Shown here piece by piece: positions 32,741-45,699 of a DNA stretch of 64,000 nucleotides (the stretch's first letter is position 1; each line of letters opens with the position of its first letter). This DNA is from Cenococcum geophilum 1.58 (lineage: Eukaryota; Ascomycota; Dothideomycetes; Gloniales; Gloniaceae): contig KV748181.1 in NCBI GenBank assembly GCA_001692895.1, forward strand, positions 1,555,640 through 1,619,639. The letters are read 5' to 3'. The notes below the pieces were generated by a model that was not told the origin of the DNA, made no database searches, and worked only from the letters and a program-made list of their open reading frames with translations. The position numbers were made by a program, and so were the translations under genes.

Positions 32741-33085
32741 AAGGATATATAGCTGCTGCTAACCTTGTCTTATTTATTAGTATAGCTTATATATAAACCT
32801 ATATATATTAAGGATGTATAGCTGCTACTAACCTTATCTTATTTATTAGTATAGTAAGTAAGTAGACCTATAAATGTTAAGGATATATAGCTACTACTAA
32901 CCTTATCTTATTTATTAGTAGAGCAAGTAAGTAGACTTATAAATATTAATAATATATAGCTACTACTAATCTTGTTTTATTTATTAGTATAGGAAATAAG
33001 TAAACTTATAAATATTAAGGATATATAGCTACTGCTAACCTTTTCTTATTTAGTAGTATAGTAAATAAGTAGATCTATAAATGGC
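32741..33085. repeat. 69-bp tandem repeat, five copies
   Basis: Copies begin aaggatatatagctgctgct and start at 32741, 32810, 32879, 32948 and 33017, an exact 69-bp period. Differences are mostly transitions. No coding sense recognised. Confidence 0.92.
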
Positions 33086-33144
33086 AGCGAATTCTACTTC
33101 TATATTATTCTAATATATTACTGCCTATCTATCCTACCTATATA

Positions 33145-34945
33145 GTAAGATCGGACCCCTGGAACTCGGTTAACCCCTATACTTAGACGCTTAACCTAAT
33201 TGGTTACCCTATTAATTTAAGCTATCTACACTAGATTAATTAAGGTTGACCACCTCCAAATACATAGGTTTTAATATATTGGCCTTGGCCTTTCGAGCAG
33301 ACGCCCTTTTCGGTCGTGATTTTGTCTCCTCTGCCTTTATATATGCCTCTTCCTTCTCTACCTTACCTATAACTTCTTTAATTAAATCTATATTTGCAAA
33401 CTTTATATTTAGATTTACGGCCACCCGCTTACGTCTTTTTAGGCCCTTAAGGTCCTTAAGCTGCGATTATAAGCTATATATTTAAGCCTCTTAATATATA
33501 GCGTATACAGTAAGTTACTTAAATTATCGGGCTACTTTTTATAAAAGAGCCCTTGTCTTTTAATTAGGCGTACGCTTGGTATAAAGGCTTTATAATATAT
33601 TTTATATATTATATAGTTTCTTTAGGGTAGCAGGAATATTAAATTAATCGTTTTTAGGTTGCTTAAAGCTTAGAGCCTTTATTAGAGCCTTCTTTTTAAG
33701 CAGTAAGAATTTAAGACCTTTACGCGGACTCTATGGATAAATACTAGAGGTACGCTACCTAGATTTAATCGTCCTTACTATAAGGCCTTCCTCTTAGACC
33801 TTATAGTAATACTTAATAAAGCGGTGCTTTTTAATTAGAGCTTCATTATTAATATATATAAGCTTAGCAATCTACTCTTAATATTTTAACTTAATTAGGC
33901 AAAAGTATAATAGATCTAAGGGTTATAAAATATACGTTAAATAAGGAGGAAGAAAGATAAGCTATATATTATTAGTCTTATATTCATATAGAAATTCTAT
34001 AGTATAGTAGCTTCCGTAGCCGTTAAGAATAAGCAATTAAGCTTTATCGCTAGTTAATTTAGTTTTAGGTAAAAATAATTTAGTAAGCCAATTAAATGCG
34101 ATGCGATTAGCTATTTAACCGGTTTTAGAAGTTGTATATACCCAATTAGGTACCTTATTATAATGGGATCAGCTTATTTAAATATACTTTCCCTTAAAGA
34201 TTGTTAGAGGCTAAATTAACCGGCTAAGCGCCAAGATTAACTCTACGGTAGATACCTATTTGCGATCTTTAGGCGACTATATAAGGGTTATTTTTTTTAA
34301 AGCATCTCCTAGTCTTACTAAATTTGTATATACACCTAATATAATACCAAATTTGTTTATATTCTAGGTATTCTCTACCTATATACCGCTTGCCTTCTAT
34401 ACTATCTCTAAAAGATAATAGAACTCTTAGATTTGCTTATATTGTACTCCCTTAGCTTTAGCGGCCTCTATTAGTTAACTAACTAAGGATTTAATTTAAG
34501 GATTACGTTATAAATAGTTAGAGACCTATAACTTGCTAAGGGCCTTAGTGTTATAATTTTAATTAATGATTTAAACCGCTATTTCTTATAATCGGGTATA
34601 TAATAGGATAAATCCTTATAGGTTTTATTCGAGCATCTAATTAGTAAGGAAGTCTTCTTATATAGGAGTTAATCGCTATTTATACTAGTAAGCAATTCGT
34701 TATAGCTGCTTGCTACTTATACAATTGTTAAAAGTTAACTAAGGGACACCGTATGCTCGTGTAGCTTAAGTACCAGATTTAAATTTGCCGGCATTAAAAT
34801 TAGCAACAGCCATTTATAGATTCTGCTCCTTTTAATCTATATTAAACGGTTAGCGGTGTAGAAAATAGGTGGGCAAGTAAGAGAGTTAATTTTAGTATAG
34901 TAACTGAGTTTGGGGGGCGACCGAGTTCTAGGGAGCCAATCTTAG
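33145..34945 (-). mobile_element. Fot1/pogo-type Tc1-mariner transposon
   Basis: About 43-bp inverted repeats. The left end reads GTAAGATCGGACCCCTGGAA. The right end, read inward, is CTAAGATTGGCTCCCTAGAA. They continue similarly through AACTCGGT. TA flanks both ends (33143-33144, 34946-34947), the Tc1-mariner target duplication. The 1,801-bp length is normal for Fot1 elements. One transposase is on minus. Confidence 0.88.
33236..34880 (-). pseudogene. Fot1/pogo DDE transposase, RIP-degraded
   Basis: On minus the DDE core is readable. It shows NKFGIILGVYTNLVRLGD (normally MDE-x-G near the first catalytic residue), PKDRK-VSTVELILALSRLI, ISWSHYNKVPNWVYTTSKTG and IAFNWLTKLFLP. The catalytic-loop motif LLILNGYGSYYTIEFLYEY follows, where the family has LDGH-x-SH (Asp to Asn, His to Tyr, as RIP makes). 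The last open segment (33,236-33,424) is the Lys/Ala-rich C-terminal tail. Start position is approximate because the N-terminal CENP-B HTH part is too degraded to fix. Confidence 0.8.
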
Positions 34946-34947
34946 TA

Positions 34948-35284
34948 GGAATTCGCGTTTATTAATATAGTTAATACTATAGCCTATTATCTATTCTATA
35001 AGGTGTTTATAGGCCTACTTTAGGATTAACAAACAGCTTATATCTAGTGGCTATAGTAAATATAATAAATGCGCCGGTATATAAAAGAAAACTATCTAGT
35101 AATCTAGGCAGAGCTAATCAAATTTAGGTAATATATAGCTATTATAGCTATCTAGTACTAGTAGCTAACACCTATTAATAGTATAATTTTATATACATTT
35201 ATAGAATAGAAATAGCTAGGTTAGGCTAATTTTATTAAGTAATTAGCTATTTTTACTAATACTAATTAACTAGTCGTATAGAAT
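34948..35284. other. RIP-degraded spacer, nothing identified
   Basis: TA-rich DNA between the pogo element and Gypsy-A. No feature recognised. Confidence 0.45.
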
Positions 35285-35289
35285 AATAT

Positions 35290-35506
35290 TGTAAGGGATA
35301 TTATTACGGACACCTTGGGTTGCCCTTAGGACAACCCCTAAACGCCCCTTAGATAGTCACCGGTTATATACTAAAGGCATATACCCGTAATATATAGTCT
35401 CCACAATCCTAGAGGCCATACCTCCTTAAGGATTTATCTTTCTTACTAATCTATTATATTCCACAATCGTGTCCTTATAGCCCCCTATCTATAAGATCCC
35501 CTTATA
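35290..35506 (+). repeat. Gypsy-A 5' LTR
   Basis: 217 bp, TGTAAGGGATATT...GATCCCCTTATA. Differs from the right copy by transitions. Confidence 0.92.
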
Positions 35507-38500
35507 TATAAATCCTTCCTACTCCTTTTAGAAGGGTAGTCGGCTTTAAGAACTAGATTGTTTATTTATATCTTTTATTTATAACTACTATCCTTCCTTA
35601 AAAAAATCTCGCGATAACCTAAACGGAAACTCTACAGGCACCTTATAGAAAGCTATCGCGCTAAGGTAAAAAGGTCCCTCTAATAGCGAGAGATTATAAC
35701 AATATAACCCTTTAGGTAAGATAGCTGAATAAGCCCTAATACCTAGATACTTTAGGAGCTTAAAGACTCTTACATACCTATAGTTACCGGCAACACTAAG
35801 GAAAATATAAACACCCTCTATAACGGTTATAATACCGCTAAAAAGCAGCTAGAACCCCTCTAGCCCTACCTAAGCCGATTAGAAGATTAAGCGCTAAAGG
35901 TAACTTTAAGATCTTCCCCTAAGCTAGAAATGCTAGAGGAATATACTAATATATTTAACTAGGGAACTAACCGGAACCTTCCCAGAAGACCACTAGCCTA
36001 TAATTAGTATAGTAGTGGTATATAAACTACTTATAAGCTAAGCGGGCTTACCCCGTTAGGTAATTTAAGCTAATTACTAACTTAAGACCTAAGCCTTGTT
36101 AGGAAGCCTATACTAGCTACTAGTATTAACACTACCTCTATAGTAGGAGCCTCCCTAGGCCCAAGTTCGGAAGGTTAAAAGCCCTATATTAATCTTCTTT
36201 AAGATAGATATTAGGAAGCTGTTATAAGGCTCTTAAAAGCTATATAGAAGGAAGCTACTAATAAATATATTAGAACCCTTTAAGGGCAAATCTATATCTA
36301 GTAGGGTTTAATCTAAGCTAGGCAAATTCTTTTATAACCTACTTAAGGCTAAGGGCTTTCTAAAAGCTACTTAGTACCTACCTAAGGAGGTATAAAAGAC
36401 TTAGAGAGTTATCTACGCTATAAATAAAAAAAGGATATAAACTAACTAGCTAAGGCCTTTAGTAGTCTAGAACTTCGCCATAAACCCAACGCCCAGTAGT
36501 TAAACAATTAGGTTTGTAAGGTAGACAACTTCTTTAAGATGCTAATAATATAAGATAATACCAAAGAGCGTATACGCTAGATTATTAGCAAGATTAAAGA
36601 CTAATTACTAAACTAGATTGCACTTAATTAGCTTAATAAAGAGTAAATTACTATATAGCCACAGCTATAAACCCTTTTAAAGAAATGGACTTAAGACCTA
36701 TATATTATATAATATAATAATATAGAGCTATTCTAGAATAGGATACAGCTTAACCGCTATAACTTCTACTAGTTTATAAACTTTATAGAAACTTATACTT
36801 AACAGATAGATCTAGAACCCTTTAAAAATAAAAATAGTAGTATCTATAAAAAGAAAAAGGTTAGGTTTATCTAGGCTAAAATTAAGCTAGTAATTTATAA
36901 TAAAATAAAGCGCGTAAGAGCCTTATTGCAGATTACTATATATATAGATTTTAAATAAGTGGTCCTAAACGCTAAAGATACGGTAAAGAACTAGACCTCT
37001 TCCGGTAGAAAGCTAGGGGGTTACTAAAAGTATAGGCACTTTAGTAGTAATATAGGGTAAACCTAACCTTTAAAGAAGCCGTTCTTAAAGAGAACTTTAA
37101 AAAGGTTAAAGTTAGAAGCCTTAAATAACGGGAAAGACTCCTAGGGTTAACCTAATACCTATTTAGCACCTTTATAAAAACACTTTAAGAAGTTAAGAGA
37201 AACTCTAGAGGTAGATCTTATTAGAAAAATAAGTAGGGTAATAACCGCACTAATAATCTAAAAAAAGAAAAGCCCTAGTCGCGGACATTTCCCGGCTGCA
37301 ACTAAGGCAAGATATAGAAGGAGAGACTTTCTATATTACTATTAAGCTAAAAACAATACCCCCTATAAGTAAGGTATATTAGTTCTAAGTACTATATAAT
37401 AGTAGCGTCAAAATTAATCTTATATAATATAATTTAGTAAAAGAGTATAAACTTATCCCATTGTAAAGGTAGCAGAAACCTATTATAAGCTTTTTAGATA
37501 AGTATTAGATTAAACTATATAGTGCCTATAAGCTTATAGTGTTAGTAGCTAATATATATAACTATACTAAGGTAGTTAGCCCGTAACCCTTCTAGGCGGC
37601 TAACTTTATAGGTTATAACCTTATTCTTAAATACCCTTAGCTTATAAAAGCAAATCCTAAAATACACTTTAAGATAGGAGCCTTTAAATAGTAGAATAAT
37701 AAAGATTTAAAAGGGCGTATATTACTAATAAGCCTAAAGGATATTTTAGAGAATGTAGCCCTAGGCGAAATAGTATACACTCTATACCTAAAGGAGTATT
37801 AAATCCAACCCCTATTTAATAGTAAGATAGGTATAGAGCCTAGTATAGGTAATAACCCCTTTATAACGGAGACTCTATAGGGAACTGCTAGATAGGTCGC
37901 GGAAATAGTATAAGGAGGCGGCGATCTTAAAGATTTTATAAGATACTTCAATCGCCATAGGTTACTATGGCTTAAGTAATATTTAAAGAGTATACTATAG
38001 CATCTTAAGCGCTACGTTAAGGATTTCCCTACCCTTTACTAGCTACTGTATAAAACGGTATAATATATAGTAGTAACTATATATAAGCAACCACTATAGC
38101 GTATAACGCTGCCTATAAGTATTTTAAGGGAGCTCTAGAACTTACCTAATAATAATATAAAGGATAAACGCGACCCTAATTTATTAAATATTCTAATAGG
38201 CCTAAGGTACTTACTAAGGGTATTTTTGGGTAGGAGAGCTAAAGTCCTACTATAGAACTTAGAGTATGATTATATAATTAATTTAAAAAAAGGTAAATAA
38301 CCACTAAACCTTTCTATCTATAACCTCTTGCGTAAAGAGCTTAAGATCCTATAGGAGTACCTTAATAGCTTACTAGAAAAGGGATAAATTTAGCCTAGTA
38401 AGTTACTAGTAGGCGCACTAATCCTCTTTATCCTAAAACTAGATGGAACTATAAGGCTATATATAGACTATCGCGGTCTTAATAAGATTATAATTAAGAA

Positions 38501-41500
38501 CCGTTACTTACTACCACTAGTTAGTAAAATGCTAGATTAATTATTTAGGGCGAAGATTTTTATAAAGTTAGATTTATAAGACGCCTATTATAGGCTTTAT
38601 ATTAAAGAAGGGGATAAGTAAAAGACCGCTTTTAAGACCTAATACGGCCACTTTAAGTATCTAGTAATGCCTTTTAAGCTAGCTAATATGCCTACAATAT
38701 TCCAATTATATATTTACAGAGCCTTAGGGGGACTAGTCGACCGTATATACGTTATTTATTTAAATAACATCCTAATCTACTTAGAAGATGAGGATTAGTA
38801 TAAGTAATACGTCCGCAAAGTGCTAGAACGTTTAGATAATTAGGGCCTCTACGCTAAGGCGTTAAAGTATATCTTTAATACTAAGTATGTTAAGTTCCTA
38901 AGTTATATTATAATACCTATAGGTATAGTTATAGACCTAATATAGGTATAGATAATCTAGGAATAGCTAAAGCTAAAGAGCTACTAGGATATTTAAGTAT
39001 TCCTAGGCTTTGCCAATTTCTATAGGCGCTTTATTTATAACTACTTAGATATCGCCTAATACCTATCTAACTATATTATAAAAGCTTCCTAAGACCTAAC
39101 CTAAGGAGTAAAAAGCTTAAAGGTAGTAAGGAAGAAAGCTAAAAAGGGAACAACTAAATAGTATAAACTATAGTTATAGCCCAAAAAGGTTTAAAAGGCC
39201 TTTTAGAAACTTTATACAAAGTTTATAAAAGCTTTATTACTACGGTATTTTAACCCAGATTAGCCATTAATAATAATTACTAATATATTAAATTTTACCC
39301 TTATTAGTATTCTACTATAACCTAATAGGCACCTAGACGCTACCTAGCTCTACTAAAGACTAGTAGTATTCTATAGCAGAAAATTCTAAGGGCCTAAAGT
39401 TAGGTATTATACCCACAATAAGAAACTACTGGCTATAGTTGACTGCTTTAAATAGTAGCAATACTACCTTAAGCACGCGAGCTATACCACTTATATACTC
39501 TTAAATCACTATAATTTATACTACTTTATAACTATAAAGGAGCTTATACTTTAATAAGCTAAATAAGTAAAGAAGCTTACGCGATTTAATTTTAAAATTA
39601 AATATAAGCTAGGGGAAAACAACCCTATTAATAGACCGTTATAACGGCTAAACTATACCAAAGGCTTTAAAATAAAAGAAGGAAAACAGATAATAGATAT
39701 CTTACTCCCTATATTATAAAATAAGCTCCAGGTATAAGATACTTAAGCACCTACAGTTCTATATATTAAGTCTTAGGCGGTATAAGCCCTATTAGTCTCT
39801 ATTAATATTCTAGCTAGTACTTAATCCGTTACTAATAAGGGTCTAAATATACTTAGATAGGACGTCCCTAATATATTCTCGGAACCTAGTAATACACTAT
39901 CTCTAATTGCTAAGCTATCCCCTTAAACTAATAGCGAAGCTATAAAGCAATTAGAACTTAGAGCCCTATAATAACTAAAGGACTTTAACCTTATAGTGGC
40001 CTTCCTAATATACGCGTATTAAAGAGTTATAAGATCTATAGTACTATCTAGTCTTATACTTAAAGTAGTATAGGATAAAATAGCTTTTACCTAAAAACTA
40101 TCTAAAAGGTTAATAGATCTTATCTATAAGGTGCAATAAAGGGATGCTTTTTATACTATTTTTAATACGGAAGTAGACTGGAAATATAACAGAAAGGAAA
40201 CTGCTAGGCGCTACTATTAGGAACTAGACCTAATAGGCCTACTATATGAAGGTAATAAGGTTTAAGTACTATAAAAAGTAAACCTATAATAGAAGATTCT
40301 TATAAAGAATTACAATAATCCTTTAGGCGGCACACTATAGTTAAGCAAAAATAATAGAATTACTTTAGCGTAAATACTATTGGCTAAGGCTTAATTAGAA
40401 AGTAAAGGAGTATATTAGCTATTGCAAGAAGTATTAAGTATATAAGATCCGTAGGCATAAGCTATAGGGTCTACTTAAATTAGTTCTCCCTGCTAGTAAG
40501 CTATAGCAATATTACGCTATAGACTTTATTATAGATCTCCCACTATCTAAAGATGGCTAAAGACGAATATATAATTCGGTCCTCGTACTTATTAATAAGT
40601 TTTTAAAGTACGTCTAATACCCTTTTATTAATAAGACGATTAATATATAAGAGCTCGCTAACCTAATTAAGGAGAAATGCTTTCTTAAAGTAAATTAGCT
40701 ATACTCTATTATTACTAATAGGGGCAGCGTCTTTATAAGCCAGTACTAGTCGGATCTATACTTCCATTTAAAGATAGACCACTATTATAGTATAGCTTTC
40801 TATCTATAAATAGACAGGTAAATAGAACGCTAGAACTAGGAACTAGAGTCTTACCTACAAATGTATTTAAACTACTAGTAAGATAACTAGTATAAGCTAC
40901 TTCTATACGCGGAGTACGCTTATAATTTAAAGCAATATATATTATATAAGTATACACTAATCCAGATTGCCTATAGCGTTTAACTATTTAGGTTTAATAG
41001 TATACCTAATAATTACTAGCTAAGGCCGCATAATTAGTTATAGGATCCTACTAAGAAGTTTAAAAATATCTACTAAAGAGTATAAGGATACCTTTAGGAA
41101 TAGGAGGAGTAATAAAAGTATATAAAGCAGAGCCTATAAGATGCCTAAAAATAACAGAGACTTTAGTATAACTATAAGTACTAGGATAAGTATTTCAGAG
41201 TAGGCAATAAGGTTCTATTACGTTTAACAAATATTAAGACCCATTAACTATTAAAGAAGCTTAATATAAGATACCTAGGTCCCTTTTAAGTTAAAGAATA
41301 AATTAGTAAGCTAGCCTATTGTCTCTAGCTACCCCTATCTATAGCCTATATACATCTAGTGTTTTATATAAACCTACTAAAGCTATAGTATAGACTACCA
41401 CCGGAAAAGAACTTCCGTCTAGGCCCAATTAAATACCCTAAGGTAGTAGGCGAGTAGTACTAGGTTAAAGCTATACTATGCTATAAGTCTATTAAGAACA

Positions 41501-41735
41501 AGCTTTAATTTAAAGTTAAATAGCTAGGCTAGCCCGCTAAGAACTCTATATAGGAACTAGAGGATTACCTTAATTATTATAAAGATATTCTAAAAGAATA
41601 TTAAAACCAAGGTCTATAATCTATAAGTCGCAAAAAGCGCTCTAATACTATAGTGTTATCGCGACCTATAAAGAAAGCTCGCGAAAAAAGTAAGTAGGTT
41701 AAATTAGATATAGAATAGACAGGCTCTAGAAACCA
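35507..41735 (+). pseudogene. Gypsy-A Gag-Pol with chromodomain, RIP-degraded
   Basis: Plus strand. Gag occupies roughly 35.6-37.3 kb without a clear knuckle. The protease signature NSSVKINLI (from D-S-G-A) is near 37,400. Reverse transcriptase from about 38,465: [54 protein letters not shown], and the active site YLNNILIYLED near 38,760 (normally YLDDILIYS). RNase H ends near 39,560. Integrase: AIDFIIDLPLSKDG near 40,520, VLVLINKFLKYV, RGSVFIS, then IDR-IERYN. A chromodomain is at about 41,440-41,610 (EYxVxAIL-type, NKL-FKVK-LG-PAKNSI-ELEDYLNYYKDILKEY), which in this clade targets integration to modified chromatin. Ends by about 41,715. Confidence 0.85.
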
Positions 41736-41743
41736 TAGGAATA

Positions 41744-43977
41744 AAAACCTTCACCGCACATGCGACCTTACCAAACGGTAGCGCCACACTTCAAAACTTA
41801 CGCATACCCATCTCTCTATTAAAAACAATCGATTTTCCAACTTTCAAGACCTAATTACTACTGCCTAGGGAGCTAGAGGTGGATTTATTTGTCATTTTAC
41901 CCCCTTTTCCCCAACAGAAAATTCTTCTTAAGGGTGGTCCTAGCTTATAAGCGAGGTATAGATAGGAATACTAAAACTAAATACTAAAACGAATACTAAA
42001 TAGGGGCTAGTTTTCTACTACCTTTTAGCCTAATCTCCCCAGAAATCTTCTAGTAGGATTAGTAAGGAGAAAAGGTATAAGGGTAATAAAAACTAGTAAG
42101 ACTTTTTGTCTAGGGAACCCCCTATAAGCTACTAGCTACAAAATGCCGAAAAATACTTAGGCTACTAAGCCTAAAAAAAAGCCTAAAAAGCCTTCTAGAG
42201 GCGAATACACTACAGAGACAAGTGATGACGAACTCTTATCTGTACCCGACAGGCCCCAAAAACAACCCCCTATAGAAATAAGTGATAATAAGCCTATATT
42301 CACTTTTTTCCCTTCTCGTTCTCCTAGCCTATTTAGGACAGGAGAAAAAAGAGGACATCCTTAGTCTTCTCCTGAAAAAGAAAACCAAAAACCTATAAAA
42401 AAGATAATAAAACTAACGACTACTACGGCTAGTATGCCTAGTATACCTCCCTCTTCCCTTTCTCCAGAACAATATCTACGCGAGGCTTTAAAAAGCCTAA
42501 TCCAGGCCTATAAAGGGCTAGAAGGAGAAGAAAAAGAAAAACAAGTTGGACAGCTACTGGACTATATACAAGGTGTTATAATAGGAGAAAACCCCTTTAT
42601 AAGAGAAGAAGAAGAAAAAGAAGAGGCAAAAGATGTCCTAAAAGGACTAGTAGAAGAAATAAGAGCTCTCCGTAAGGAGGTAGCTCCTATTAAAGAAACT
42701 TACGCAAAGAGGCTAAAGAGGGGCCTCCCTTCTTCGCCCTCCCTACCCTCCTTATTATCACTACTACTACCTTTTAGTAGGAGTTCTACTTCTACTAGAA
42801 GTAAGAAAAAGCAGCTATAAGAAAGGAAGCTAGTTCTAATTATAGACAAAAAGGACTAACCTCTTAATACCTTCTCTATACGGAATAAAGTTAACTAACT
42901 ATTTGCATTAAAACTATAAGTAGAAAAGCTAGTACTAGCGTCTATAGCTAGAACTAAAGGAAAACAAAATATTTTCCTTATAACTATAGAAGAGTATAAT
43001 GTAGATTTCCTAGTCAAATATAGGGATATCTAGCATAACTGCTTTACCTTCTAAAGAGAATAAAAACTAGAACCTTGGGTTTAAATTATAGCCCATGGGG
43101 TTCCTACCCTACCTTTTTTAGAAGAAGGAGGCTCTAAGCTTCTAAAAGAAGAAATTGAGACCTTTAATCCTATAAGGATATAAGGACTACCTAAATGGAT
43201 CTTATCTAGTGTAAAAAGACACGATCTATAAACCAGATTCGGCTCTATAGTCTTTACTATAGAAAACGAAGAGAAAAGACAAGAAATCCTTTAAGCAAAA
43301 AGATATTCTAATTGCGGGTACAGCTACTAAGGTAGTAAAATACCTAGATGTCTTTCCTACTACGCAGTATACTAGCTGTCAAAAATTTGGCCATATAGGA
43401 GACAGATGCTCTACTAGAGCCTATAGATTCTATACAGCTACGTATTTATCTAAAGACTACTCCTGTTCTACCTATATAATAATAGGCAAGCCCTGCAAGC
43501 ATACTACCCCTCTTTGCATTAATTGTAAAGAAGACTACTTTGCTAATAGTAAAGACTGCGAGACTCTTAAAGCAGCTAAGCTAGTACGTAGTACTAGCTT
43601 AGAGGGTTTTATAGAAGAATAAATAAAATAAGAACCTTAGAAGGAGGCAACTTCTACTAAGGTTCTAGTAAAAAGATATTAGAGAGTAAAAGGATAGAAA
43701 TAAATTGTAAAAGGACAGGGACAGGTATTAGGATTTCTTATATTTTTCCTATCGTTTTCTCATTCCCTAGTAGTTGTAGTAACTTAGTGTTTTATTAAGG
43801 AGCTATAAACTCCTAGCTTAGGGGTTTATAAACTACTAGGACATAGCTACTAGTATATATTAAGCTGCCTAGAAAGGATTTATATATATAGAACTATAGC
43901 GCTATAGCCTAAAGGCTATATACGTAGTATTGTACGTAGTATAATATAAATGATTTAAAAAAAATAAAATAAAAAAC
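41744..43977 (+). mobile_element. ORF1-only LINE (Tad-like) inserted in Gypsy-A
   Basis: The sequence changes from RIP-type to nearly normal at 41,744. The right end is an A-rich tail (aaaaaaaataaaataaaaaa) at 43,957-43,976. ataggaata lies directly before the start (41,735-41,743) and after the tail (43,978-43,986), a target duplication of the kind made by LINE integration. The element has a 5' untranslated part of about 400 bp, one ORF1, and about 350 bp of 3' untranslated sequence. No endonuclease or reverse transcriptase is present, so it depended on another LINE. Alternative: it is internally deleted, or the true 3' end is further right. Confidence 0.62.
42143..43621 (+). pseudogene. LINE ORF1 (Gag-like, zinc knuckles), broken
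   Basis: ATG 42143. The N-terminus is basic and Pro/Ser-rich. An intact open frame at 42,434-42,820 follows, with a charged coiled-coil stretch (GLEGEEKEKQ, EEEEKEEAKDVLKGLVEEIR). An RRM-like part follows (IIAHGVPTLPFLEEGGSKLL, GLPKWILSSVKRHD, GSIVFTIENEEKRQ). Then, after a frame slip near 43,295, there are CCHC-type knuckles: TSCQKFGHIGDRC, CSTYIIIGKPCKH, PLCINCKEDYFA-SKDCE. This is the usual order for Tad/R1-type ORF1 nucleic-acid chaperones. Scattered TAA/TAG stops show mild RIP. Confidence 0.8.
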
Positions 43978-43986
43978 TATAGGAAT

Positions 43987-45169
43987 AGGGCTACGGCCTA
44001 AGGCAGGACAGGTCTTTAGCCTTTTTATATACATAGCATAGAGTTAATAGGGCATTTTACTAGAATTGCATTCCCATTTATTTATCTATATTAGGAATAT
44101 TATTTTTAGGGCTCCTTAGCCCTTCCTAAAAGCCTTTTAAGGCCTTCCTAAGCACCTAATTAAGGTCCTTAATTACTGCTATATATAGGAATAAACCCCA
44201 AATACCTAATCTAAAAAGCCACTATGCCTTATCCTTAGGAGTAGGATTAGTATCCATTAGCCCTTTAAGGGATAGCTAATAAAAATAAGATCTAGAACCC
44301 TTAGTAGGGGTATAAGTAGGTATAAAAATAGGGGTAGGACGATAAGGTATAGCTAGGGTAGAGATTCTTGAACGCTTAATACTAATATTAGGTCCAAACT
44401 AATACTAATAAAGCTCTTACGGCGTAAGCTTATAGTTAATAAAGACACGCTTAAGCCTAAAATAAATAGAGATATTAGCTAGCTAGCATAGTCTAGAACT
44501 ACCGAGACCTTACTATAGCAACTATTAGTTACCTATTTGCTAGGTACCTAAAGGGTAACCTACCTAATACCGTATTATATTATGCTCTTTTAAAACTTAA
44601 CGCGTATACACAAACTTCTTCCTATAATAGACGGCAACCTTCTTCTTATTACCCCTATCCCTTACCCTATCCTTAATATACTAACCTTACTCTTATATTA
44701 GGCATTACTAGCTAGCTTACTAGGAATTATAGGCAGTATAAATGGCCATAGCATAGTTTTAAATTTAGCTAAGTTATTTAGTATTTACGCTAGAATAAGA
44801 GAGAGCCCGGATAATATAGTAGTTATGAATATTAAAGGAACGTTGTCACTTAGGCCCAGGCTATTAAAGCTTAAAGTTAGTAATAGAAATCTATTAAGAA
44901 TAGAAAAGCTTACCTTAATATAACTACCACTCTTAGTACGTATATATCGATTATAAGGACTAAAGGTATTAGATCTAATATAGTGCGTCTTATTATAAGC
45001 CTCTAGAATCCTATTATTAGATTTCTAGTCTTTTAAAGACGTATAGGTAAAATTATTTAGGTAGGACTAGCACTAGTTATAAATTAGCAGAGGTTAGGGT
45101 TCTATATATAAAGGTAGGGCTAGGATATACTATAGAATCTACTTAAAAGAGCAGTTAGTAGGGGAACGA
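43987..45169 (+). pseudogene. Unidentified extra coding-like region of Gypsy-A, first half
   Basis: Lies between pol and the 3' LTR, interrupted by Gypsy-B. One plus frame reads plausibly with mostly TAA/TAG stops (RDLTIATISYLFARYLKGNL, ITTTLSTYISIIRTKGIRSN). It appears to continue after Gypsy-B at 53,118. I do not recognise any domain. It could be a third ORF of Gypsy-A, an older inserted element whose ends I cannot see, or non-coding DNA. Confidence 0.3.
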
Positions 45170-45174
45170 AGAGG

Positions 45175-45598
45175 TGTAAAGAAACCTTATAGCGGGTACT
45201 ACAATGGGCTCGTTATTAGGCTAGGTGTATAGGTAATGCAAATTAAAGTTAATAACGTAATAATAATTAGTAGAGTGGTTGCCTAATAGATTAACTCTAA
45301 TTATATTCTAAGAATTACTATAAGGAAGGAACTATCTAGGTAGGGACTAAGGGTCCTTAAATATACAACCGTACTCCTATAAAATCCTTCTTATATATAA
45401 TATACGTGTGCTCTATCTACTCTATTACGGATTATATAGATCCTATAGATTATATAGATTATATTATATAACCTTGGTTACTATTCCTTATTATATAGCT
45501 CTACTAGCTCTATCCTAGACTATGCCTAAATTAACTAACTAGCTTCTTCTAACTCTTCTCTAAGTAGTCGTAATATTGTACTTAAAGCGTCCGTAATA
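45175..45598 (-). repeat. Gypsy-B 3' LTR
   Basis: 424 bp. In plus sense it starts TGTAAAGAAACC and ends GTCCGTAATA (from GTAACA). Confidence 0.92.
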
Positions 45599-45616
45599 CT
45601 ATCTCCCTCCTCTTTA
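45599..45616 (-). promoter_or_regulatory. Gypsy-B polypurine tract
   Basis: Minus-strand AAAGAGGAGGGAGATAG lies directly beside the 3' LTR. It primes plus-strand DNA synthesis in LTR elements. Confidence 0.75.
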
Positions 45617-45699
45617 TCTTTATTCTTAAAGATTTAAAATATCTTTAAGTTATTTATTAGAGGTATAATGTCCGTCTAATTAATTTAGTTAATATTATT

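Noticed and set aside
32741-33085. Possible CRISPR-like array
   Set aside because: The units are contiguous 69-bp copies without unique spacers, in a eukaryotic, RIP-mutated context.
33246-33485. Plus-strand open frame
   Set aside because: Antisense of the pogo transposase C-terminal tail.
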